A stretch of DNA of 64,000 nucleotides, taken from Prorocentrum cordatum. Taxonomy: Eukaryota; Sar; Dinophyceae; Prorocentrales; Prorocentraceae. Position 1 is the stretch's first letter. Every line of letters starts with the position of its first letter. The DNA is taken from contig CAUYUJ010019364.1 of NCBI GenBank assembly GCA_963575745.1, positions 74,501 to 138,500 on the forward strand, in the 5' to 3' direction. Positions 9,391-20,900 of the stretch are shown here, one piece after another. A program made the position numbers and the translations under genes. Under the pieces are notes generated by a model, which made no database searches, had not been told where the DNA came from, and saw only the letters and a program-made list of their open reading frames with translations.

Positions 9391-9879
9391 CCCCGCGGCT
9401 GAAAAGAGACAGGAACTCCTAGTTCGTACTGCCCCATCGGACCGAGGCCTTTGTCTCTGGCCCTGCGTAGGCGACGCCCAGTCTGGTGCGCCTCGGCGCA
9501 CGCCCGTAGATTCGCCTGAGTGCTGAGAGCAATCGTCCGCCTCAGCCGAGGCAAGCGGCTAAATGCTCACAGCAGTCAAAGCGACTCAGCACGCACGGCA
9601 ACCAACAACAAGCCACGGCTGCCGATCCAGCGGGCTGGTACGCAGCTTTGCTGCACATCGCGCCTGAGAAACAACTAGGTCCCTGGCTCCAAGCCACCCC
9701 GACACGGTTGCTCATCAGGCCTGCGGACATCGAACCAGAGCGTGGGCGGGCCTACGCTCTCAGGTCGCCCTCCACGCCGCAACGACGGGCAGGGCATGCT
9801 GTCGCGAAGAGCGCGACGGCAACCGCATTGAGCGTAAGCGCGCAAGCACGCCGAGAGAGGCAAACGCTCGACTACACCT

Positions 9880-10950
9880 CCCCATCAGCAGCGCAACCCG
9901 TCAACAGGCCCTGGCGCAACAGGACTGGTTGCACTGCCAATGGGACGCTCCGCGTCGAGCAGAAGGCAAGCCAGGCAAAACGCGCGTCAAAACGACGCGC
10001 CAGTGACAGCCTCACCACCATCGCAACACTCCCCGGGGCCGTGCCAAGACAGGGCGTTGCAGTGCTCGGACTGCGAGCGCGAGAGCAGCCAGAGGCTGCG
10101 AAAAACCAGGGCACAGGACGCGCCGCTAAAAAAAGAGGAAAAAGGCTCTCCGCGCCAGGCAGATGGGCGAGCGGGCACAGGGGCACGCGTCAGACCGCGC
10201 CGCGACACACCACCAACAGCACCGCAGCACTTCCCTGAGGCCAGAGGCCTGAACAAGACTGCTGCAGTGCCGCAGGCAACGGAGCCCGATCCCATGTGTG
10301 GGCGGACCTACACACCTGGTTCAGCTTGGGCTCATTGGGCACGCCGCGCACTAGTGCCGAGCTTGCCACAAAGCGGGCAAAAAGAAGAGAGCGCACGCCG
10401 AAGAGAAATAACCGACGGCAGCGCAACGTGTCCCTGGCCTCAGCTGGACGTAGTTGCATTGCCGCTGGCCTTGGGGCCCGATCCCGTGCGTCGGCGAGCC
10501 TGCGCACCTGGGTCAGCCTCCGCAAAGGACGGCTGCGCGCGGCAGCGAAGGCTGCGAAAAAAGGCGCACCGAGCACAGAGCCATGCCTCTGCAAGCGCCT
10601 GACCAGCAGCGCCGCATCCTGTCCTTAGGCCCCAGGCCTCCTTGGACAAGTCGCATTGCCACTGGCATAGGAGCCCGATCCGGTGCGTTGGCAGACCTGC
10701 GCGCCTGATTCAGCTTTCGCAGCGAACTGCGCCAGCCGAGGCGCATGCGCCGAAACAGGGCCATGCGCGCGCGTGGCAGGCCGACGAACGCTGCTGGGAG
10801 CTTCGCTGCGACCTAACCGACAGCAGCACAACGTGTCCCTTAGACTCCTGGCCACGCCTGGACTGTTGCATTGCCATCGGCCTCGGGCCCGGTCCTGTGC
10901 GTGAGCGAACCTACGCGCATGGTGCGTGCCCGAAATGGTGCAATTGCTTA
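9880..10950. repeat. Degenerate tandem array with a period of about 200 bp
   Basis: Five or so diverged copies, starting near 10,010, 10,205, 10,415, 10,605 and 10,815, with a weaker one near 9,890. Each has, in order, an ACAGCAGCGCAACGTGTCC-like start, a GTTGCATTGCC-like centre, GAGCCCGATCC, and a GCGCACCTGGTTCAGC-like segment. Spacing is 190-210 bp. Divergence is high, so the copies are old. Overlapping ORFs in several frames are not supported as genes. Confidence 0.7.
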
Positions 10951-12110
10951 GCCGTCCGTGCGCCTGCGCAGGCGACGTGCGGGCTCGGGGTCACCGATGC
11001 TGCCCTGCCCCGCTGGCTGCAACCCACGCTCGAGGCGGCCGAGCACCGCCTTCTGCCCGTCGTTATTGGGGGCCTTCGGGCACGCCTTCGCGAGGCCCGC
11101 CAACCTGCGACCCTGCGTCCAGTAGCCGAACTTGGCGCAGAAACGGTGGGTGCCTGCTCGCCGCGGCTCGTGGGTGTCGTGCGCGTCGAGCCCCCGCCAT
11201 GGAGGCAACTCGGGTGGCAGCCGCTGCGGCGGCTGCGCTTCCGATTGCGCGCGAGGCGCCGGGGCCCCGCTGCCGCTGCCAGCTGCGGCTCCCGCGGCGC
11301 TTGCAGCTCGTCCATCGCCGTCGTCGGCGGCGCCCTGCGCGCCGCTGGCCCGGCAGGAGAGCAGCGCTGCGCTTGCGGCGAAGAGCGCCGCGGCCGCTGC
11401 GACCGAGCCCGATGCACCTTCGGCCCCCGAAGTCCACGAGCCCGAGATAGCTTCGCCGCGCCCCGCGCAACTTGCATCCGCGCCAGTCGCACCTCGCAGC
11501 AGCCAGGCCCGTCATGTCCGTCCTCTGCCGTCAACTCTGCGTCGCCCTCCTGCATTGCGGCGCCCAGCCAGCGGGAGACCTCCTGGGCGAGGTGATCCCG
11601 GCGCAAGCTGCGCGCGCGGACATCCTCGTCCGTGGGGTGCAGCTCTGCTCCTTTGATCGCGCGGGCGTCGGCGCTGCGGTTGCCTCTGCGCTGCCGGCCT
11701 GTGACGCGCTCGGCCTGGACGTCCGCCAGCGTCGCGTGGGCCTTCGCCTTGTGAATGGAGATATTGCCGCTGCCGGTGTCCTTGATCGCCGCCCAGAGGC
11801 GCGCTCAGAGCTCTCTGCAAGGCCTCTGCCACTGGAAGCACCGGGCCCTGCCCGCGGAGAACCCGTCCACGAGCAAATGGCAGTCCGTGTGGATCCTGAT
11901 TGGAGGCGAAAGTCCCGGGCCCCCTCAATGACCGCGACGATCTCCGCTGCGCCCGACTCCCGCGGGCAGGGCCAGGGCAGCGGACCGAAGAGGCCGACGG
12001 CCTCGGCGTCCTGCCCCATGGCGGCCGCCGCCCAGCCGCCACGCGCAGAGACCAGGCTCGGGTCCACGACGCTGCCGTCCGTGAACAGGTCGCCCACGAG
12101 TGGTTGCCCC
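10948..12110 (-). pseudogene. LINE E3 RNase H domain and C-terminal Cys motif, frameshifted
   Basis: DLFTDGSVVD (about 12,070-12,100) gives the first RNase H aspartate and SGAAEIVAVIEGARDF (near 11,940) the glutamate. A second frame supplies KAKAHATLADVQAER and RGNRSADARAIKGAEL (about 11,640-11,760), the late RNase H motifs with His and the last Asp. A third frame carries RFCAKFGYWTQGRRLAGL followed by a Cys and GLQPAG (about 11,030-11,150), a C-terminal motif I have also noted in E7 (FCxxCG-W-type). RNase H would remove template RNA after copying. Three frames are used, so it is not translatable as one protein. Confidence 0.65.
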
Positions 12111-12489
12111 ACCAGGTCGGCTCGACCTCCCCTGCGCGCCGCCCTGCCCTCCGCGGGCAGAGGGAGGGGCTTCCTGTGCTCAAGTGCCAGCGCCCGCGAC
12201 CAGAGGAGGCCTTCCGTCGGGCCCAGGCTAGCCATGTCGACGATGGTCCCGAAATGGATGTCATCGGGTGGTCGCCTCTCGCCGGCGTCGTCGTTCGCCC
12301 CCCGCTCGGCGCGTCCGAGCGCCGAGGCGGGGCGCTGCCGCGCCAAATGTCGCAATGTGCCATTCCATTCCTCGGGGGCACCGTGGCGACGAAGCCAATG
12401 AGCGCTCCTCCGCAGAGCGCCGTGCGACGGGCCAAAGGCAGCCCGCCGGCGCATTCTTGGCCGAGCTCATCTGCTCCACCATCTGCTTG

Positions 12490-13765
12490 TTCATCCTCTT
12501 GCAGAGCAGGATGCGCCTGATGATGGACAAGCCCCCCCTCCAACCAAGTGCTCCAGGCCTGGGTGCTTGCCCACGTCCCTCCACAAGAGCCGCTCGTGGT
12601 TCGCGGCGATGCGCCTGGTGAGGGTCGATGCACTCAAGGCCTTCAGGCCGAATGGTTGCTGGAGGTCGTTGAAAAAGAAACCTGGCCGGGCAGCTGACCG
12701 ACCCGGGCGATAGAAAGCTAGCGCGCATGCTGGAGCAGGACCCCCGCCCACCAGGGCTTCGGGCCTCTCCGCCCCCTTCCTCGAGAGGGCTCCTGCGAAG
12801 GCGCTGCCCAGGGCCCGCAAGTCGTTGCGGCCCGAGTTGAACTGCGCGGCCTTGGCCCACGCCACGATGGGAAGTGTCGCGTGGTCCAAGAGCGGGTCGC
12901 TGGCCAGGCACATGCTGGAGAGGAAGCTGAGGTCGGGGCCCTCGCCAAGTCTCCGTCCGGCGTGGACGGCGTTAACCTGCCTCCGCCACTTCGCGAGCAA
13001 CGGGGATGGCCAGCCGACCGCGCTGAGGCCGTGCCGCGCGGGTGGCCGTAGCCCTGCGTTGGCCGCGCGGGCCGCAGCTGGGTCTCCTGAGAGCGGATCG
13101 CATGCAGCCTCTGCAGCTGGGCGGCCGCCTTCGCGTGGCGCATCTCCAGAACCGCGAAAACCTGGCTATCGAGGCAGTAGTCCACCACCAGGTTCTTGAC
13201 CGAGTCGGCGATGGGGAAGGCGACGCCGCCCATCTGTTCGGCCACCGTCGAAGCAAGCACGGGCGAGCTCGCGAGCAACTCGCTCTTGGACTCCGACACC
13301 GCGCAGCCCGGCGCCACGAACTGCGCCGCCGCCGCCTTGGTTGCCTGGGCCACATGCACCGAGATCTGCGCCATCGGGCCATGGCAGCCCACGCGGCAAT
13401 CTTCGAACATGATCGCGAGGGTGACCCTCGTTTCGAGCACCCGCAATAGTCTCGCGTGCTCGTCGGCGAGCGCCAGCAGGCCGCGCTTGAGGGGCCTCCC
13501 CGCGCGCGAGCAGCCCGCGATGAGGCCCGCGTCCAACGGGAAGGGGTCAGAGACACTGCCGTCGAGCATGAACCACCGCTCGCCTGCGTACAGTGTGAGG
13601 GCTATGTTTAGCAGCCCCCGCGGGTAGTTCGCCAGGGTGCCGCGGTCCTGGATGATCGCCAGGTCGACGAGCTCGAACGCTTTCCAGAGGTCGATGAGGG
13701 GTGCAGCTGCTCCCTCGCCGCGCGCCTGCGCGGCCGCCTGCCACCGGACGGCCTCCTCCGCCGCG
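12490..13765 (-). pseudogene. LINE E3 reverse transcriptase (palm/thumb), frameshifted
   Basis: In the first frame LIDLWKAFELVDL (about 13,660-13,698) is RT motif A with the catalytic Asp. GLIAGCSRAG (about 13,500-13,530) is motif B. IMFEDCRVG (about 13,390-13,420) sits at motif C, but the usual Asp-Asp pair is Glu-Asp here. SESKSELLAS is the motif D lysine region, and VKNLVVDYCLDSQ matches the segment following the palm. Near 12,900-13,000 another frame continues with KWRRQVNAVHAGRRLGEGPDLS and the pre-RNase H linker. The role was copying LINE RNA at the nicked target. The altered motif C and the shifts indicate decay. Confidence 0.7.
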
Positions 13766-13920
13766 CGCGTGATGATGGTGATGATGATGGTGGCGATGGC
13801 GATGGCGATGGCGGTGAAGCTGATTATGCTGCTGATGATGATGCTGGTTCTGATGTGGATGCTGCTGATGATGGTGATGATGATGTGATGATGATCATGA
13901 TCGTGGTGGTGGTGGTGATG
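13766..13920. repeat. (GAT/ATG)n microsatellite at the truncated end of E3
   Basis: About 150 bp of GATGATG-type triplets with GCG and GGT interruptions. It abuts the first recognisable RT codons of E3, so it marks either the integration site or an expansion at the truncation point. Confidence 0.85.
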
Positions 13921-15700
13921 ATGCGCCCGATTTCAGCGGAATGTCCTGGTTGCCACAACGACTCAAGAGCCAAAGTCTCCTGTGCTGTCATTGCATCCAA
14001 GGGTGCACAAACATTGGCTTGCCAATCCACCCCGCGGGCCTCGACCCCCTCCACTCGCGGCGCAACGACGGAACCCTTCGCTCACCTTGATGCGGTGCAA
14101 ATCGCACGCGACGTCTCCCTGTTCATTATCCTGGTGTTTTTTCCTCTCTTCTTCTCTGCCTCCCTTCCGTCGCAGTTACTTCTTATCCACTTGTGTGAAC
14201 TGCGTCCCTCCGTGAACGACTGCCGCCAAAATAGCTCTGGTGCTCGATGCAGCCGCATCATGGCCAGTCCCTGGGGCGCGTGATTTGTCCTCCATGCCAG
14301 ACCTTCACAAGACGCAAAACGGTGGGGTGGTGCTATATTGCGCGGGTGAGATCGCTTGCGTTCATATCCGTCTCTGCGGCCTAGCACTGCCATCGCGGAC
14401 GTCGTTCATGAGTCTTGGGTTTATACGGGATCCTCCCTCCCTCTTTCCCCATCCCTGCCTCCTCGCCCCCCCCCCCCCCCCGCGTTCCGAGCCAGCTCCG
14501 GCGGGCGCGGCCCGTGGATGGGCAGGCGGCTGCCAGGGTTGCGAGCCAATGCGCCACATTCTGTGCATCATGACCTCCCCGCCGAGGCCGAGGCGAGCCA
14601 GCGCGCCGCTCGCGCGGGCAGCGGGGCCGCGGGCTCCGCCGTGGGAGCCCGTGGCTCTACCTCGCCAGGCCACCTCGCGACGCTTCCCCTTCAGGTTTTG
14701 CCTTCCAAGCCGTTTGGGGGGCGGGGGGGGGGCCGGGCCTCAAAGGCAGGGCGCTGCCCGAAGCTCGGACCTCGGGGGGCCGTTCTCGGGCTCCGGGGCA
14801 AACGGCGAACGGCCCGCAGCACGGCGCTAATCCCCGACGCGGGGCGGGGATCTGAGCGAGGGGGGGGGTGGGGGGGGCGAGGAGGGGGGCAGGGACAAGG
14901 ACGTCCGCATGAGTGGGTGCAACGTCAGAGCACCTACTCAGGTGACTTACGCGCTTCTGTCAAAATCCCCTGCGATCGGTTGCGCCACAGCCCTGCCTTC
15001 TCATTGGGGCGAGCAGGTCGGCGTGAAAGTAGCTCGAGGACCGAGCTCCGAGGTGGCCCCGTAAGAAGCTCGCTACCTTGCATCGCGAGTCCCTGCGGGC
15101 CAGTGCGGGGGGGGCGGCTGCCGGCCCCTCCGCGCGCCCCAGGGGCGGGGGCACGCGGGCTTAGCAGGGCGCCCAAGCCAGGGGGGGAGGACGCGACGAC
15201 ACGAACTCAAGAGGAGGAGAGGGGGGAGGGGCGCAAGGCCCGAGACCCCAAACTGCTGCTGGGGGGGCTGCTTACTGTTTAAATTCCGTGACCCCGTCTC
15301 TCCCGCTCGGCTCACTCCTCGATCTTTCCGAGAGATGCCCCATGTATTGTCGCATCTGCACTTTGGTGCCCTGTTGATGTGCCCCACCGGCCCCCTTCGA
15401 AGTGCATGTGAGGTAGAGCATACTGGTAAGTCACGGTGTATGGTAGGGCCACTGGAGCGCGCTGGTGGACTTCCGGGCGATTTTTTTTTTCCTTCGACCC
15501 TGCAGTAGCGTGCCTGTCGGTGCCCCAAAATTTTCCAATTGCGATGGCGGTGCGAGCGCCCATTGATGCCCGCTCTGTCAGTCTTGAGTTGCACTCCGAG
15601 CAACCTCGCAATTCTCCTCCTGACTGCCTTTGGGCACGGTCAGCTCGCATCTTGCCTAGAGTAACACTTTGAGAAACTTCGCCAATGCCTCCCTTGGGGC
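13921..15700. other. Unrecognised intergenic DNA with C/G runs
   Basis: No conserved protein motif seen on either strand. Holds a C14 run near 14,467-14,480, several G runs between 14,716 and 14,890, and one GCACTCCGAG motif (15,591) that recurs in E4. The GC-rich part produces long frames without stop codons that look spurious. Confidence 0.5.
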
Positions 15701-15724
15701 ACCAGCAGGCACCAATGGGTGCGC

Positions 15725-16735
15725 TCACTGGTGGCCGCTGGAGGAGCTGGCCGCAGTCGCCCCCTCCGACTTCGGGTAGCCGAATTTTGCCGCGAAGATT
15801 TCGGTGCCATCCAGCATGGTCTGCGCGCTGTCTCGTAGCTTCTGGCGCTCCTTCAGCCTCTTCACTTCCTCTAGGTCGAGGTTGTCCTCGTTGTTCAGCT
15901 CCTTTGCGGCGACCTTCATTGCTTCGTGGAGGTTCTCTTCGTCATTCTTCGCCCTCTGCAGCGCCGGCTCGCGCCGGCCCTGCGCAGTGAAGGCTTTGCT
16001 CCCTGATCTCCCATCTTTGCATCGAGGTCGCAACCTTCGATCTTGTGCGTCGTCGGGGGGGCGCGGGGATCGGCGTGAATGGCTCCTCTGGGCCCCTCAT
16101 CTGGGCCGCGTCGAAGAACTGGTAGTGGCACTCCTTGGTGGCGTCGTCTAATTGCCGCGGTAACCTTACTGCAGCGAGCGTATCCCATTTGTTTCCCACC
16201 TTGAGCTCCCCCACCATCGACGGCCCGCTCTTGAACGGGAGGAGCCTACACCCGCGCCCGATCTTTGGCCACCCACCGCAATCGGCCCGGGACATTGTTT
16301 CCTTCGTCTTGCCCGCCCATTCTTTCATGAACACGTTCTCTGGGCGACTCTCCTGCGCCTTGACGAGCTGCGACCGGTCCACCTTGCGCCGGAACTGCCG
16401 CCTGCCCCCTGTCGAGGCGGGGCTGGGGCCTCTCCGCCACGGCTTGTTCGGGCAGGCGAGCCCGCGCGAGCAAGCTCCCCCCCTCTCTTCGTCTCGTCCA
16501 GCGCCCCTCTTGCATGCGTTGAACAGCTGCATGTTGTTCCGCCTGTCCACGGAGTCCAGCGCCTTGAGGAACTCTGGCTGCTTCTCTCCCTTGTCCTTCG
16601 CCGTCTGGTAGTCGCCCATCTCGCGCGACCCTTTCTTTTTCTCCACCAACTCTTGTTCTGCCACCTTTAGCGCATCTTCGCCATTGACGTCCATGGCCAT
16701 GTACTCGTTGCGGAGGATGTCGCATCCCTCTCTTT
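15725..16735 (-). pseudogene. Hypothetical decayed coding sequence, charged and helical
   Basis: Two minus-strand frames look protein-like. The upstream one (about 16,735-16,030) includes EDALKVAEQELVEKKKGS, NMQLFNACKRG and CHYQFFDAAQMRGPEEPF. The downstream one (about 16,030-15,725) includes LDLEEVKRLKERQKLRD and EIFAAKFGYPKSEG, typical of a coiled coil or a charged helix. A frame change near 16,030 joins them. I do not recognise the family. It could be an ORF1-type or C-terminal LINE segment, given its position behind E4 on the same strand, or a host gene relic with an intron. Confidence 0.35.
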
Positions 16736-16737
16736 TT

Positions 16738-16880
<143 letters not shown>

Positions 16881-16934
16881 TGCTTTGCTAAATATTTTAA
16901 TATAATGATGCCAGAGAAAAACCCCACTCCGGGC

Positions 16935-17140
16935 CATAGGGCTAGGGGGCTATAGGGCTATTGAGCTATGGGGCTATAGAGCTAAAGGGCTATAGAGTTG
17001 TAGCGCTATAGGGCAATTGGGCTGTAGGGATACAGGGCGCCCCCGGGCACCCCCGGGCACGCCCGGGCACCCGGGCGCCCCGGCCCCCCCTGGGCACCCG
17101 GGCGCCCCCGGGCACCGGGGCACCCGGGCGTGCAGCGAAA
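16935..17140. repeat. GGGCTATAG-type repeats followed by CCCGGGCAC-type repeats
   Basis: From 16,935 to 17,030 imperfect 9-10 bp units of GGGCTATAG occur about ten times. From 17,036 to 17,130 units of CCCGGGCAC (9-10 bp) follow directly. The two arrays and the adjacent CT run make three unrelated simple repeats in 400 bp. Confidence 0.85.
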
Positions 17141-17153
17141 ATCAGCGACAAAC

Positions 17154-18020
17154 CTAACCTAACAATATGAATCCGATAGGACCCCTACGGTGGCAAGCTC
17201 TAATTGGGGAACTGCATGCCTGTTGATTCCCTCCAGCAGCGCCTCTGCCATCTCCTTCGGCTTCTCCATGGCGATATTGCCCCTTTGTGTGAAGCTTTTG
17301 CTTTGGTCCTTCTTCGTCTGCCAGTAGTGCTTGAGCAGCTTTGATCTGTCCTAATTCCTGGTCTGCCCGCGCAGCTCCTTTTGCTCTCCTCTTTTGTTCT
17401 CGGCAGACCTGCTCTCTCGAAATATAGTTTTTCTTGCACATGCAGTGTCTAGTCTGCGTCGCTCCAACCCTCCCACCCCGCCTCCTCAGCTCCAGCTCGC
17501 AGTCGACGCGCGCTCTTTTCCATTCGCTGCCTTTGCCGCCTTGATCTTTTTCGTGACCTAGTTCGTTTCTTGCGTGCTCTCTGCGGCTCTCGATCATCTT
17601 GTAATACTGGGGCCCGTCGTTGCAGCGCCCGCGGGGCCGTGGCTGACTGCTGCCCGCGAAGGCCCTGGCCACCGCGTGCGACGCACTCCGAGAAACCCTG
17701 CATGTGCGCCACACTGCGCACCCAGGCCAGCGTTGAGCCAGATCAGCTGTGGCAGCCGAGTATGAGCGATGGAGATAGTAGCGTATTCCCAACTGCCCTG
17801 TTAAACGCGTAGTACCTCGCATGCTGGTCCCATCTCCCCCCCCCTTGACCGTGGCCCGCATTTGCATTGTGCGTGTGCTGTACTGTGTGCATAGTGCCAC
17901 GCCCACAATCCCTCCGAATCTGCGCTGGAACGAGGGAGGAATCATCGTATCGTGTCGCCGTGGTAGATGACGCCGTGCACTGACTGCCACGGGTAGGCTG
18001 GTTGCTGCCAGGCAAGCCAT
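17154..18020 (-). other. Uncertain minus-strand coding remnant
   Basis: A 288-codon minus-strand frame and two overlapping frames contain charged segments (KMIESRREHARNELGHEKDQ; REQVCREQKRRAKGAARAD) that look partly helical, with frame changes. No domain recognised. It holds one copy (17,683) of the GCACTCCGAG motif seen three times in E4. It is probably part of E4's tail or another same-strand element, but this is weak. Confidence 0.3.
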
Positions 18021-19460
18021 TCCCCGGGGCGTTTCTCTGTAACTCAGCTTCCCGATCTGCTCGGAACATTAAAGGCAACACGTCGGAATTTGGCGATGCG
18101 CTCGAAGTCCATGCTGATCGATTCTGCAATTGCGTCATCATCCGGATAGTATCTTCCTCTTCGTCTGTGCGCTGTTGGGCGCGCCAGCGATGCCCAACTG
18201 CCATAGGGGCGCCCCCCTGAGGCGGCGCCTCATTGCATGATGCTGACGCCGTCGGAGGTGCAGTGCACGTGCTTGTCCGCGTCAGCCGCGGCCTGGCACT
18301 CTGCCCCGGGGTCTTTGCCTCCCGAAGCCTCGCTGATGCAACTGCCCATTCTCGCCTCTGTGGCGCAGCGCTTCGAGAACACGCCGCTAATGCCGCCGCT
18401 TCCTCCGCCCTCAGCGGAGCCGACTCTGAAGTTCCCGCTCCGCCATCCTCTCCAGCCTTGGCTTGGGCGCCGCCGTCTGGGACTTCTTGCCCCCCGCGCA
18501 TGCGATCAGCATCCCCATCGCCATCCTCAGGTTGTGGCCTGCGAACTGGTCCAGCTTCGCCATGGTGTCTTCTCTCATGTCCTTCGCGGGCACCGCTCAG
18601 GAATTGGGGGGCTCGTCGATGCCGATCTGGCTCTCGCGCGCCTTGTAGCTCTCGCTGGCCTTGCAAATCTAGATCGTCTCTGTGATCATTGCCTGGCTGG
18701 GCTCGCCGTTGTCCTCCATCAGCTTCGGGAAGTCGTTCAGGGTGCCCATTGCTCGATTTATTGATGCTGGTACTGCTGTTTCGTCTTCCTCCTGCCAGTC
18801 CGACACCAACTCTTGGGTGCCCTCCATGAGCGCCGTCCCCGCGTGGACGCCTGGCGGCCCCAACCTGTGCCCCATCGCCCTTCTTCCTGACCTGGTTCCC
18901 GTAATTCTGCCCCGCTGCCATCGACTTCCGAAACGCCCAATTGCTGCCTGGCATGAAGAAATCCGAGGTCACGTGGTTGATATCTCTGATTTCTGCTGCC
19001 GAGCGGAGGGCCAACCTTTGAAATTCGCTGATGCACCCTTGACCCCTCGTAGTCGTCCGCTGCGCATGACTGGCGGGGGTGGGGGGGGGGGGGCCTGCGC
19101 CCTCCTCCTCCTCCGCCTGTGCCGCTCCCTCCCGTCGCCGCGGCCGCGGCCGTTGGCGGGCTGCCCGCTGCCCGGGCGCCGGCCCCTTCTGCGTGCCAAT
19201 GGTCTTTTCCTTTTCCCTTGCCGCCCTTGTGGTGCTTCGGCTCTCCTTCCATCTCAGCGCTCGCTCCGCGTTCGGGCCGTGGTAGTCTCCGCGGTGCCAT
19301 CGCCGTTTTTCGCGCAGTGCGGCCCGGGGCGGCGGCAGCGTGCGCGCGCCTGAAAACTTTCCAAGGATTGAGTCTGCAAGCCGCAGAGGATGCAGGCGAG
19401 GGAAAGGTGCTCGCGTAGCGGGCGACTCCAATAGCTTCTGTGATTGTATAGCATTTCCCG
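18000..19460 (-). pseudogene. LINE E4 C-terminal region
   Basis: Minus-strand frames show SLACILCGLQTQSL (a Cys-x2-Cys pair near 19,380), a Gly/Lys and proline-rich stretch (19,060-19,250), RSAAEIRDINHVTSDFF, KSMAAGQNYGNQVRKKGDG (18,870-19,010), LMEGTQELVSDWQEEDE and MAKLDQFAGHNLRMAMG (18,530-18,570). The AGQ-Y-x2-QVR-x-KG signature recurs in E6 as KAGRDYAQQVRDKGKG, which argues that both are the same LINE C-terminal domain. Function unknown. Frames change repeatedly. Confidence 0.5.
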
Positions 19461-19699
19461 TGACTCTCCGTTGCCCTCGCGACATGGTCGGTTGTCTTTT
19501 TGGAGCGAAAGAACTCATGCACCATGGGCGTTGGTTCGTGATCACCAGGCTGGGGATAAGCGGGAGACAGTTGCGCGCCACTCTCCTGGTGCCCTGCCAG
19601 CGCCGCCACCCTAATAAGTCGCGGCCCGCGCACCTGCCCCTCTGTCTCAGTCTCCCAGTCGCACCAATGTGAGCCACCACTTCTCCTTCCGCCGTAATT

Positions 19700-20260
19700 T
19701 CTCAAAACATTGTGTCCCATGCCCCTCCAGCGTGGCGTGAGGTGCTGGGTCCGCCCCAACCCGGGCTTCCCAAATCTCTCGTGTCCTTCTTGAACGTTGC
19801 AATGTTTGACTGCCTCCTCGGGCACCAGCTCCCCGCGCCCTCGCTGGCCCCCGCGGGCGCCTGGAAGTCCCTGGCCTCCTGTTGGCCCATGGCGCAGATG
19901 CTTACATGCCCGCCCATGTTCCAATCTCCTGATCTGGCAGGAGCTGCCCAGCTTCGACTCTCCAAAAACTGCCATCCACACGCTGCCGCAATCCTCTGGA
20001 TCTTTCGCCGATTGTCTGCACCGCCGTAGCCTTCATGTCCTCGGGTCTGTCGAACAGCGCGGTGTCCTCCATCTCCTGAAAACCTCCTGGTTGGCGTAGC
20101 ACCTGGTCGTGTCTTCTGCTTCTACCCAGCTCACCTGGCCTCCTGCCATTATTCTCAAGAATGGTGCCATCGTATTGTCGAGCGCTTTCAAGTGACGTTC
20201 CTCCAGTGCAAGTGCCGTCGATCCACTTAGGCATGCCCCCGAAACGTGCGCCTGTAACAT
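19700..20260 (-). pseudogene. LINE E4 RT thumb/connection region
   Basis: In one frame ACLSGSTALALEERHLKALDN, AGGQVSW and CYANQEVFRRW appear (20,230-20,060), matching the pattern leading from palm to thumb in dinoflagellate LINEs: a Leu-rich helix, a conserved Asn-x-x-Val/Ile-x-x-x-Trp and then RTPRCSTD. Other frames continue to 19,700 with WMAVFGESKLGSSCQ and CNVQEGHERFGKPG. Similar thumb-like sequences occur in E5 (27,210-27,887) and E6 (49,300-49,560). Confidence 0.5.
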
Positions 20261-20442
20261 TCATGTTTTGTTTATCTTGTATGCAGTCTCTGAAAGCCAG
20301 AGCTATTCGCGTTGTCTGTAAGCCAACTGCATGGCCTCTCGCCTCCTCTTCATCTCTCCCGCGTATCCTTGATCCCCTGGTAGGTGCGGCACCAATGCTC
20401 TCATCTCCCTCATCGGCGTGCCCTTGATGCTTCCCCCCCCTC

Positions 20443-20445
<3 letters not shown>

Positions 20446-20503
<58 letters not shown>
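20446..20503. repeat. (CT)n microsatellite inside the E4 RT region
   Basis: About 58 bp of CT dinucleotides preceded by C runs (20,432-20,445). It separates RT palm from thumb-like sequence and changes the frame. Confidence 0.95.
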
Positions 20504-20506
<3 letters not shown>

Positions 20507-20514
20507 GTTGCCTT

Positions 20515-20900
20515 GTGGCCCCGCCCCGCCCTGCTCGAAGGGCCGCCAGGCGGTTGGTCTTGGCTGGGCCCAGGCTCCAACCTCCTCTCTCCAGCTTGCG
20601 CTCTAGGCGCTGCGTGGTGGCATTGATCTGGCGTGCAATTCTTCTCGCGCGGACCCTTGGGCGATCCGAGATAACGTCGCTTCCGCGCAGAGCCGATTGG
20701 ATCTGGGGGCCTGAGAGGGCCGAGAAGTCCTCGCCTTCGCCTAGCCCCAACTGGTGTTTCGAGATCACCCCGCTCGCTCCAGTCTCCAGTGGGATCGGCT
20801 CCGACGAGGCCACTGTTTGGATCTTGGTGGTGTCGTCCATGACAGTGTTGAGCGAGAGGTCGTGTTCTTGTTCGTTGACTGGGCCCACTGTATCAAGTGC
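20515..20900 (-). pseudogene. LINE E4 reverse transcriptase palm remnant
   Basis: HDLSLNTVMDDTTKIQTVA at about 20,820-20,870 fits RT motif C, with an Asp-Asp pair, in a LINE-type context (L-N-T-x-x-D-D-T). Further on ARRIARQINATTQRLER (about 20,600-20,660) fits the helix that follows the palm. Motifs A and B upstream (20,900-21,250) are not recognisable. The frame then runs straight into a GA microsatellite at 20,503. Confidence 0.5.

Larger units (their letters stand above)
10930..13770 (-). mobile_element. E3: 5'-truncated LINE (RT, RNase H, C-terminal Cys motif)
   Basis: Recognisable ORF2 sequence begins at about 13,760, directly against a GAT/ATC microsatellite, with RT motif A. It continues through RT motifs B, C and D, a linker, an RNase H domain and a C-terminal Cys/Trp motif ending near 10,950. 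ORF1, endonuclease and RT fingers are missing, which is normal 5' truncation. Frames change at least four times, so the copy is inactive. E7 on the plus strand has the same domain order and is probably the same LINE clade, distinct from E8. Confidence 0.75.

Noticed and set aside
9880-10950. CRISPR array or tandem tRNA/5S genes
   Set aside because: Repeats of about 200 bp are diverged throughout with no constant repeat/unique spacer pattern, and no cloverleaf or 5S promoter-type boxes were recognised.
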